This document shows positions 23,656 through 33,505 of a stretch of DNA of 64,000 nucleotides, piece by piece. Both the position numbers and the translations under genes were made by a program. A model generated the notes under the pieces. That model was given only the letters and a program-made list of their open reading frames with translations, was not told the origin of the DNA and made no database searches. The stretch's first letter is position 1, and every line of letters begins with the position of its first letter. Origin of the DNA: Plantago ovata (Eukaryota > Streptophyta > Magnoliopsida > Lamiales > Plantaginaceae); assembly GCA_028274465.1 (NCBI GenBank), contig CM051458.1, positions 77,892,085 through 77,956,084 on the forward strand, in the 5' to 3' direction.

Positions 23656-24400
23656 TTTTTCTTGTAGTGGGCTTAAATAAGGGCTACCTATTAGTAGCCC
23701 ATAGCCATGGGCTACTAAATAGTAGCCTCATAAAAGTCCACATTGAGTCATTTTTTTGCTTAATTGGGGTTTTACACCCCAATTAAGCCCCAAAAAAGTC
23801 TCCATAATGAATGCTTTTATGATTAGTTTTAACTTTTTTCACACATAATAATTTTGAAATAACTTTGATAGTGAATAGTTTGCTAATTTTGTAACTGGGT
23901 GTTGGTGTTTATGGTTTAGGTAAAATAAGTTGTTACTTGAATTCAACACATAACTCGCCTCAAAGTTGCTACTCCCCTGCTGGTGTTCACTTGGAGAGAG
24001 TGAAATCTATTCATGCCACTTTACTCTTTTGCCGGTAGAAGTGGAAATAAGGAAGCCCATGAGTTAGCTCAACACAGAAATCAGATGTATTTTTGCTTCA
24101 TTATAGGTGGCATTTTCACTCAAAAGACGGAACATACACTTGGTAAATTAGTATTCTTTTTGTTGATAATAGCAAGTTGGTAGCTGGATATAACTTATTT
24201 CCCATGTATATCACTACCTGTTATTTACACGTTTTCTTGCAATTGGTGAACTTGTTTATATAAGAAGAAGATCTAGTTGATGCTCTTTAATTAGTTCATG
24301 TAGTGGTGCAGCTTTAGAGTACAATGAAAGTCGATGTCTGATGGAACTGCTCTTTCTCTGGAATATATATGTTTAATATATTTAAGATGTAAACGAAAAG

Positions 24401-24515
<115 letters not shown>

Positions 24516-24839
24516 TCGAGGGTGTGGTTCGATCAAAGAGAACCAGGACTTAACTAAAGTAGGATAGTTCAGTCCATCAGAAAGCTTTGAATTTGCTTTT
24601 ATTTGATGAAGAGAGGATCGATAGTCCGGCTGAGTGTCTTTTACAGTAGCTCTGCTTAGGGAAATTCGAAAAGGCAGACTTTTTCTCTATTTTACAGTAG
24701 AACCTACAAAGTGTCTCCAGAGTGAAATCCATTGCAGATTCTTAGCCACAATTTCCTTCCGGTTCTATCGGTGCTTGAAACAATTTTGTTGGAAATGGGC
24801 AGGATGCCGGATCTTAAATCATCGGCCTCACGTCTTTTC

Positions 24840-24948
<109 letters not shown>

Positions 24949-25819
24949 TTCATCTTCATAGTGCATAAACATGAATATATCTTTTTAGGTATGTTTTAGT
25001 GTATACTAATATATGCTCATTTCATTCAAATTGGAATGTTAAATTCCGTCCAAATTTTACTAAGTACCGTCCACCTTTTTTAATTTTTTTGTCATATTGT
25101 AAAAAAGTCTTTCAATTTTTAAAATATCAAATTGGCACAAATTATTTTCTTACTACTAACTTGAGAAAAAACAAAGACATTAAATACACTCAACAAAGCA
25201 CATTAAATACACTCAACAATTAAGCTAAACAAACACATTCAATATACAATTAAAATACACTTCAAATACTTCTACTAAAGACACAACAAATAATTGGTTG
25301 ACTTCCCCGAGACTACAAATTTCAATACACTTCAACATGTGCTTCGGTGATGATCGCGGCGACCACGAACACTTGCAATAAAGTGACGTATGAATTTTCA
25401 ATACACTTCAACATGTGTTTCGAATTAATTATTTTCATTCATAACATATTCATATTAAAATTATAATAATTCATAATATATTCATATTCATATTTAATTC
25501 GAATGAATTGATGTGAATTTGAAACTGGCGCACGGATCGGGGCGCCAGTTCATGATACTGGCGCCTAGATCTCGGCGCCAGAATTGTAGGTTTTTTTTTT
25601 CGTTGTTGTTTTTTTTTTTACTTATTTGTATTGCATTAATTCCTAACTTTGTTGAAATGTTTAAACAAAGTTATGGACGACGATATCAAACATCTTATGG
25701 ACGATTATGTTGATGGCGATCGAATCAAATTCCACCGCATCAACAATGACTCGCATCTCGAAGGAATCATGAAAAAGTCATATATCATAATTTCTCTCAC
25801 TATGTCGATCATCCGCAAG

Positions 25820-26189
25820 ATGCGAATCTTTGTGAAGACTCTGACTGTGAAGAGTATTGCTTTTGAGGTAGAAAATTCAGGCATTGTACCCGTCTTAAAG
25901 GCAAAATCCACGTCAAGGAGGGTATTCCCCCGGACCAGCAGAGGTTGATCTTTAATGGGAAGTAGATGGTAGAAGTCTGGTTGATTACAATATCCACAAG
26001 GAGTCTACTCTTAACTTGGTGCTGAGGCTTAGGGGGGTATGCAAATTTTTGTCACGACAGTCGGTGGCAAGATTGTTAAACTAGACATTGAGGGTTCTGA
26101 CACAATTGGTACTATAAGAACCTTAATCCAGGAAAAGAACCAACAACTAATTGGTCTTTGCTAGGAAACAACTAGAATGTGGTAAAACC
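25820..26189 (+). pseudogene. Polyubiquitin pseudogene, 5' segment
   Basis: From ATG 25820 the product is MRIFVKTLT..., then, after a one-base loss near 25908, [19 protein letters not shown], an in-frame TAG and a further shift, then [24 protein letters not shown], the end of one ubiquitin unit. A second unit starts at about 26039 ([11 protein letters not shown]...) and runs to FARKQLECGKT before a solo LTR interrupts it at 26190. Many residues match ubiquitin, but substitutions and frame breaks show decay. Head-to-tail units identify a polyubiquitin ancestor. Confidence 0.85.
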
Positions 26190-28154
26190 TGTGAGAAAAT
26201 ATGGTCAGAATAATTACCCCTAGGGTTGTGCAACAGAATTTCAAAATTTTATTAACATGCATACTAAATGATTATCTTTGCTACGTATATTGAAACACAT
26301 CAAAGTTAGAATACTTACAGTTGTTCGAAGGCTAGAAAAACAATGGATTTTTTACTTCAGGATTATGATCAACAAGATCTTCGTAGTAATCAACAAAAAC
26401 TTCTTCTTCGGTGAAGTCGAAGATCTCTAATTCGTCTTCTTTATTTCCTGCAAAACAAAGGTTAGATTCCAGATTTGTTTATCCTCAATCTTGGTATCCA
26501 CGGATGGGCTAGGGCTCGTGGAGAATGCTAGGATATTCTCGGAATCGAATTCCTCCCGGTATGGAGGGTGGCGCGTGGCGGCGGTTTAGGAGGGAGGGAG
26601 AGAGATTTTATTTTCTGTCTAACAGAGAAGATAATGGTTAGTAAATTAGAATGACTTCTCTAGCTCTCTATATATTGCCCTCTATTTATACTATCTATTA
26701 GGAGGCTCTAGATAGTAAATAGAATTATGAAAAGAATAAGAACTTCAATTCTTATTGCACTAGATAATCTCTTTCTAGATTATTCTCTGTTCACACTTAG
26801 GAAAAACTTGTCCCTCAAGGTTAATTAGGAGGAGTCAAACTCCTTCTCCCTTAGTCAATCGGTCGACGCCATAGAGGAGGGTGATCTGGGCCCAACATTT
26901 GGACCCACTTGCAACTTGGGATATTTCAAATCCAATTTAAATATTGCCCAAGTGCATATATTAACCAAATTAATATATCATTTCAATTAAATCATAATCG
27001 TATTTCTAAAATACAATTAATATTTCCAAAATACTAATTTTGCCACAACCAATTATAATTAGTCCAATTAATTATAATTCTTCCATAATTCACCTTTGAC
27101 GAGCCGGACCACCGCAAAGTGTGACCCATAGGGCCACAATGTATTAAGCTAGACAAGACAACTAGGCATCGTGGAATTCTCAAACGATTCCATTTGCAAT
27201 ATTAATTAATGAGGATGTTTGAGAGGAACCTCAAAACTATCTTTCATTGGGAAGCCAATTGCACTCCTGTGGCGATGGTACGGTCCTTTCATCTGACTTA
27301 CTTGAATGCACCTAGGATGCGATGATGCGTTTATCCCATTAATGCACTCATGGTGTCTTCAGTGAGTTGATTGGTTACTGAGATATATTTAGGACCATCC
27401 TAAATATATATGTGCGCTGGCCAGCGACTTCACCATATCAACTATGAACGACTTGAGTAGTGCCCTCATATTCTACACATGAGAGAAGAATCTTCTACAG
27501 CGACCAACTACCACCAACCCTATAGATATTGTCAAGAACCCAGTTGGACCGTATCTACCTCGCATTCGGGTGTAAGCATTGGTTTCATCCAAAGTACATG
27601 ACTCAGTATATGTGTTGGTAAAGACCTGAGAATCGAATGACGAATAGCATCACTTCCTCAACTTCGGTTCTCATAGACACGTATGTGTAGATCATACATC
27701 GATGGGAGTTTCGGTGGGTTATTCCATTGTTCGGATATCCTCCTCGAACAACCATGTGTCGTTATGGGAACATCATGGACCTAGTCAGTTCCGTGGCCGT
27801 GGGATCGACCACACTCACTCCAATGAGTATAACTTCAAAAGCATGCTAGTCTCGATCGCGTCATTCATACCCCTATTCGAGATGACCTTCGACTAGGTAG
27901 AGTTTAATTGGGATATATAATGTTTCACATAGGTCTCACTTACTATGTGATAATCTATATATCCACTCGGGGCATGTTTTTGATATCGATACAAACAACT
28001 AGATAAGGATATGACATGCTAATGCCCAGTGTAATACACATACATAAGTAAACATAAACATGAATAAGAAAACATATATATATATATATTACGTTGATTG
28101 TGATGTAGTACATATTGTCCTTAATGTGGTTGTCTCTATGACATATTACTAACA
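26190..28154 (-). mobile_element. Solo LTR of about 1965 bases inside the polyubiquitin pseudogene
   Basis: Boundaries are set by the ubiquitin text: ...GGTAAAACC stops at 26189 and resumes as TTGGCAGATTATAAT at 28160. Read on the minus strand the insert begins TGTTAGTAATATG and ends TTCTCACA, so TG...CA, with a TATA box (AGTATAAATAG) near 26700 followed by non-coding DNA. Flanking pentamers AAACC and GATCC match at three of five bases and may be a decayed target duplication. No internal coding region, PBS or second LTR, so I read it as a solo LTR, probably of a copia element. Confidence 0.7.
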
Positions 28155-28250
28155 GATCCTTGGCAGATTATAATATCCACAGGACCACAAGGTATCCACT
28201 ATTCACTTGGACCTGAGGTTGAGAGGTGGCATGCAAATCCTTGGTGCGGT
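28155..28250 (+). pseudogene. Polyubiquitin pseudogene, 3' segment
   Basis: Continues the second ubiquitin unit across the solo LTR: LADYNIH, then after a frame slip HLDLRLRGGMQI, which is the junction to a third unit. Similarity fades after about 28240. Confidence 0.8.
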
Positions 28251-28800
28251 TGTATTAAATGATGGTAACTTCTAACCGTTGGCAGGCAGCGACCGTCTCA
28301 ATTTAGTTGGTGTACTTGCTGAGCTGCTTTCCTTCAATATTGCACGTGAGATGCATCATGAAAACGACTTTCTTGTTTATGTAAGGTTACAAACCGAAGT
28401 CAATGATAATGCAGCATGAGTTTGCTGGGCTATTTTATGACCACGTTTTAGCTTATCACCCTCTCGGTCTGCTGGAAAATGTACTCTATGATGGATTCGA
28501 AGTGTTGCAGGATGTTCAACTCTACCAGCGACCTATGCATGCTGGGTGTTGTGGAATTGTGGCCTGAACCACCTATTTCACCCAGAGCGAGCCATGTGGC
28601 TAATGTACACTTCTAAGATCTCCAATATCACCTATCATTCCGTAGTCGTGAAGAACCTAGTGAAGTTCCATCTAATGGATGGTAGCGCGGAACTTCATCT
28701 AGATGACAGCAGAAGATGCAGACGTTGCAAGGACCTACTCAGTGACATTCACACGGTATGCATGGCATTGGGTCTCCCGTACCTAGGACTTTTGTAGTAT
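28251..28800. other. Unrecognised sequence after ubiquitin pseudogene
   Basis: Several short open stretches (for example 28546-28797, plus strand) but none resembles a family I know. Base composition is less AT-rich than the surroundings, so a decayed gene or transposon is possible. Confidence 0.35.
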
Positions 28801-28817
28801 TTGAGTTCTAACTACAT

Positions 28818-29606
28818 ATGGTGTTTTACTTTCTTTTCCTTTACATTCCAGATTATTCGAAATTACTAAAGATAATGCAAAATTGCAAACTCATGCTTGT
28901 GTTTAGACTTATTGTGCCCATTTTGCTATCAAGTAGTGTTGCACTGCTGCACTCTATGTTCACAAAACAAAACAAAAAAAATAGTTCAGAGAAATTTCTT
29001 GCTGAGAACACTTTGGTTGTGACTTTCAGTGAAGAAAATACCCTTGTTCCTTGTTTAATATCTACTATATCTCCTCTTGCCAATTTTTCTTCTGGAGCAG
29101 AGGGTTTTAAGACTAATGATGGCATTTTGGAGGGTGGTACTATTGATCTTACTACTTTACTTTCTATATATATTGGATAGCTTACTATCCAAGGCAACCA
29201 TTTGAGTGCCAATCACACATTTTCTGCATTTGTGTACATGCACCCTGAAGTTGCAATTAGTATGCAATTTAATGGTGACCTCTCATTTGTGTTTGACCCG
29301 GATGGACGATGTGTCTTGACATCGGGCCATGTTTGGAACCATAATTTTCAAAAGAGCATGGAAATGAATATGAATGGACCTAGAATTAAAGTTGAATTTA
29401 TGAAAGAGCTTGCAGCTAATTTTGAAAAAGTTCTTTCCGGTCCAACAAGTATTGCTTCCTCGCTATCGAATGGTGAACAAAGATTGTTCATTAGACTAGT
29501 GTTTGATCCAGGAGGAGATGAGATACCTCAAGTTGCAGTTGTAGGATGGTTCAAGTTCTTGCATAGCGGCGTTTTTATCTTCCATAATTATATAACTCGA
29601 GGATGA
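28818..29606 (+). pseudogene. Unidentified coding-like sequence with one in-frame stop
   Basis: The same frame stays open from 28818 to 29606 except for one TAG at 29178-29180. The first part has a hydrophobic N-terminus, then Ser/Thr-rich text; the second part reads HTFSAFVYMHPEVAISMQFNGDLSFVFDPDG-like residues and ends HNYITRG. I do not recognise a family. A minus-strand frame (28853-29212) is also open but looks like its shadow. It could be the end of a decayed retrotransposon, since LTR-like DNA follows. Confidence 0.35.
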
Positions 29607-30692
29607 GTTTTTATTACGTGTGGGAGACTGATGTGGAAGATGTTTAGAATGTTAGGCTTTGTTTTGAAGACTTTTGATTAGTTAGGGGGGTCCAAGCCCA
29701 CTAGAGTTTGATTACGGTTTTTGTTAGTAAATTATTTATATGTTTAGTCTTTGCATTTGTAAAACACAACTTTGATTATTGATGAATTTATGAACACATT
29801 TAGACGTGATGTCTTGTTTTGGATTATATCTCCTGAAGGTTCTTCCTTGCTATATTTATTGTTAACTCAATCGATCGGTTTCACGTGTTGAATTCGATGT
29901 ATTATCGTATCATTTACGCTCCGTCCGTATTAGCAACGATCTTGCCAAAGCTTCCTATATTACCACAATACTGAAGTTTCTCACTTGGACTTTCCCTCTC
30001 TACAATTGTTCTCACTTCACTTGGTTTAGTTCCAAATGAACTCACCACCCATATTTATACAACTCTTGGAAGGATCTAGAATCCTTCTCCATTGTTACTA
30101 ATCTACCCTTTCTAGAGAATTCTACTCAAGTATTACAATGGAGAGTTTCCAACTACATTATAGAGTGTTCCATTTGCATAATAGTCCCTAACCTCTCTAG
30201 AATTGTAGTCTTACCTCAAGCCTTCTAGATCTTTCTCTTGAATCACCATTAGCTTGCGCGGCAGAAATTCCCCAAAACGGATTTACGTATTCTCGCCCAC
30301 CAAAATCGGCAACGTCCTCGGTGCCATCGCTAGCCTAAAAACGTAAACATATAGCTCTGTATGCCATTGCTAGCCTAAAAATATAAACATATAACTCTGT
30401 ATAAAACATGACAAAGGAGGAATCTAGATTTGCATACTTCTCTAGGTAAAAAAAGAAAAAATGAAAAAGAAACTACAAAAAGTTTTTGGAGGAGTTTTGT
30501 CTTGGATTTGGAGACTGCGGAATGTGAACGTGTTAGAGAAGAAGTTGGTGCCTGTTGAGGTAATTTCCGAAAGGCTGCTACAGAACTGAGAGTCAGAACT
30601 GAGCACAAATATAAAGGTGAAATGAACAGGTTCCTTGAGATTTAATGCCAAAATTGGCAACTATTTGATTTTGTTTTGCTCTTTTGGTTTAC
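29607..30692. other. Decayed LTR-like and repeat sequence
   Basis: No gene. The minus strand at about 30045-30065 has a TATA-like GTATAAATATGG, so 29880-30330 may be an old LTR on that strand. A 40-base tandem duplication (CCATYGCTAGCCTAAAAA...) lies at about 30323-30402. Confidence 0.35.
30323..30402 (+). repeat. Tandem duplication, unit about 40 bases
   Basis: Two units each containing GCTAGCCTAAAAA and TAAACATATA and ending CTCTGTAT. Confidence 0.8.
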
Positions 30693-30700
30693 GGTGTTAC

Positions 30701-31246
30701 TAGACCTGGTAAACGGGTTGATCGGATCAGATGATTTCGGATCAGTGAGTTTGTTTTGGATGATTTCGGATCAGATTCGATGTGTTCGGATGTTAGAGTT
30801 TTATCGGATTTGGGTGTTGTTCGGATTATAAATTTCAAAACATTTTGGATCGGGTGAATTTCGGATGGGGTCAATTCGGATCGGGCTAATTCGGATTTAG
30901 TGTTGATTGAATATTTAACCGCAAACTTGTTTTTATAATAAAAATTTATGAAATATTACAACATCAAAATCTTAATTATAAGTTAATTGTATATGAAATA
31001 TATATTTTGAATGAAAATAATTATGTATTCCCTATAACTTTAATTTGAGTCATTTCGGATCACATTTAATTCGGATCGGATGAATTTCGAATTGAATTTA
31101 TTCAAAAGGTTGGATTGTTTAATTCGGATAAAAAACATTCGGCCGCTTTCGAATCAGATTTCGGGTCAAAGTTCAGAAATTTGACCATAAATTTTCGGGT
31201 GAGACTTCGGGTTTCGAATCGGGTCGGATGACTTTTGCCAGGTCTA
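30701..31246. mobile_element. hAT-type non-autonomous transposon
   Basis: Ends are inverted repeats TAGACCTGG / CCAGGTCTA, flanked by the 8-base direct repeats GGTGTTAC (30693-30700) and GGTGTTAT (31247-31254). Eight-base duplications are characteristic of hAT transposition. The 546-base interior is low complexity, rich in TCGGAT/ATCCGA words, with no transposase. Confidence 0.75.
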
Positions 31247-31676
31247 GGTGTTATTGTTTGTGTATGATGGACATAACTGGTTTTATGTTGATGGTTGGGA
31301 TAAGTCTTGGTGTTCACACTTTTCCTCGGGAAGAATACACTTGCATTTTGTTGTGAGCAGATGAGTTGTTCCAGTTCAGAGCAGGAGCTGGTGTTGTATC
31401 TTGTATGTCTTTTTTATTCGAAAATTTACCTATAATTTAATACTAATTTAAGAGTAATTTGTTATCGAAATATAAAACTGTTGTTGACTGCAAAAATTTA
31501 AAATGGAATAACTGCTTTTGGACGATTAAGGGAAGGGATGAGTATTTATTTGTAAAGAACTTAATTTAAACAATAATCCCAAATTCTTAAATTTTTAAAT
31601 GTGAGGATATATGCGAATTCCAATTTATATATATTTTCAATATATACACGCTTGAAAGTAGTAGAGCAGGACCATG

Positions 31677-31680
<4 letters not shown>

Positions 31681-31730
<50 letters not shown>
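31681..31730. repeat. (ATT)n microsatellite
   Basis: About 17 ATT units. Confidence 0.97.
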
Positions 31731-31734
<4 letters not shown>

Positions 31735-32416
31735 ATTTTATTTTTTTATTTTAATTTTTAACGTAGAATAAATTCTATTAAACCAAAACCACGAATATAC
31801 AGAGATGCCGATCCCATGATCCAGGCATTAGACCAAAACCAGTCCAACAATAACACAAAGAAACACAATGAAACTGAACAGTTACAACAAACAGTTCCTT
31901 AAGCGGCTAAGATAAAGAAGAAACAGAAAACAGATTATTTTGTTGTTGCTGTAACTAGTCAAACCCATCAATCACCCTAAAGTTCTGCCAAATTCAGTTA
32001 GGCCTTGAACATTTCACATCTTGACAGTCCACTCTATATCTCTTTCCAGCAGGTAGTTAATCCATGTTTAATTTGTTGGATATTCAGCCTCCTTCTAAAT
32101 GCTCAAAGTTCCCAACCACCATTCTCCAACCACCCAATGAATTAAGCCTGCAAATGAAGACTTTGGTTGAGGAATGAAGACTTTGGTTGATGCCAATTCA
32201 ATGATGTGGTTGAGCAGCTGAAGATTTATGCCAATAAAAGGCAAGCTTGTGTTCACTTCAGAAATACACACAAAACATAGAAGATCAGATAGATAGAGAG
32301 AAATAGTGAGAAAAAAGATTTGAGGGATTGATTTTTTATAATAGTCGAGTGTGAGAGTTTGCTCCTCCTATTTTAATTCTATTCCGTTGATTAATAGAAG
32401 AGTTATCCAATCCCAA
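31731..32416. other. Possible truncated LINE tail and unassigned DNA
   Basis: After the ATT array, T-rich DNA followed by AGAATAAATTCTATTAAACC resembles in style the 3' end of the L1 LINE on the minus strand at 33331, so this could be a severely 5'-truncated LINE with its A-tail at the left. No gene is seen. Confidence 0.3.
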
Positions 32417-33155
32417 TGATATGACATATAATATCCTACTCGCGGACCTCTGCCTGTCCGCAAGATATAGAAGAAGACCCGCGACGAGGCTTAGATAATT
32501 ACATTAACCCCCGCAGGAGGAAGGCTTACCAAGGTGTGGTGCCGCCACATAGCCTATGCGTAAGTATGGAAGATCCGTAAAGGCACGAGACCAAAATAAT
32601 GGCCCTGCACGCGGAAAGAAGACCTCCGCGAAGAGCTACAACCATGCTTAGCCCGCGAGGAAATACACTGCACAAGCACACCCCGAGTGGCTTATACGTA
32701 GTGCGTCATGGAAGACTCCCCGCAACGGAGGGAGGCTGCGCTGGAAGAAGACCTTCGCTGAAAGCTATAGCCTAGCTTAGCCCGCGAGGGAATACTTCAC
32801 GTAGGCACGCCATGCGCAATCTACGTGAAGAGTTCTATGGAAGACTCCCTCCAGCTGAGGGAGGCGGCGTCAGAAGACTTGTCTGCGCCTGATAGAGAAG
32901 AAGTACAGAGGAACAGTGCAAGAGGGATATCGAGGGAGAAAGGTCTCTCACTCAAGTTGTCTCTATAAATAGAAGGCATGTCTCACATTTTGAGGTAACT
33001 CTCATTCTATCACCAATATACTACTCTCTAAACAACTCTTCCAAGGTTCAAGTAAAGTCTTGTACCGGTTTGTCCAAGGCAAGCCGGTCAAAAAAGGATT
33101 TAACTCCCTTTCTCTATCCGCGTAGGTACCACGAGCAGCGGGGGGTACCGACATT
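32417..33155 (+). mobile_element. GC-rich LTR-like block (putative solo LTR)
   Basis: A sharp change to GC-rich DNA starts near 32420. It has repeated elements such as AGCCCGCGAGG (twice, about 110 bases apart) and GGAAGACTCCC (twice), a TATA box (CTCTATAAATAGAAGG) at about 32961 and a pyrimidine-rich region after it, and ends near GGTACCGACA. This is the anatomy of a plant gypsy LTR on the plus strand. No matching target duplication or second copy was found, so boundaries are approximate. Confidence 0.5.
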
Positions 33156-33313
33156 GAAGGTGGAGCTGAGCTTGTAGTATAGTTGTGGCTTATTTATAGT
33201 CCATAATTGTATTTACAGTAGTATCTATACATTGTGTAATATTTGGTCACATCACCCAATATAATTCTTCATCATAAATTGTAGAGTAAATGATAAAAGA
33301 AACTAAACACTCA
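33156..33313. other. Short AT-rich spacer
   Basis: No feature seen; it leads into the LINE target duplication. Confidence 0.5.
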
Positions 33314-33330
33314 ATTAAGTGAGTGTTTTC
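33314..33330 (+). repeat. LINE target site duplication (copy at element 3' end)
   Basis: ATTAAGTGAGTGTTTTC, 17 bases, repeated exactly at 39719-39735. Long, variable duplications are the mark of target-primed reverse transcription. Confidence 0.93.
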
Positions 33331-33505
33331 TTTTCTTTTTTTTTTGAGAAAAAATATGGTTTTATTGAATAACCATCAGATTGGAGCTAAAAGCTCAGCA
33401 AATTACACAGGAACAGAGTGACCAAAAAAGCCTAAGCAAGTAGCTAGAGTTCAGAAGCAAAATGGAAAAAAGTATAACAATAAAAAAACATTAAAGCAAC
33501 ATTTT

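Larger units (their letters stand above)
20183..23669 (+). mobile_element. CACTA (En/Spm) transposon, non-autonomous
   Basis: 3487 bases with termini CACTACAAGAAAA at 20183 and its inverse ending TAGTG at 23669, flanked by the 3-base duplication GGC (20180-20182 and 23670-23672). Both subterminal regions (about 20205-20370 and 23330-23655) are packed with direct and inverted copies of TAGCGACGGAT, as expected for TnpA-type binding arrays. Inside are a TnpA/Transposase_24-like gene fragment on the plus strand and an unknown ORF on the minus strand. I see no TnpD (Transposase_21) gene, so it should depend on another element for movement. Confidence 0.93.

Noticed and set aside
28853..29212. Minus-strand 119-residue frame
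   Set aside because: No recognisable motifs; overlaps the longer plus-strand frame.
32411..33160. Target duplication for the GC-rich LTR-like block
   Set aside because: No matching 4-6-base direct repeat at plausible TG...CA ends.
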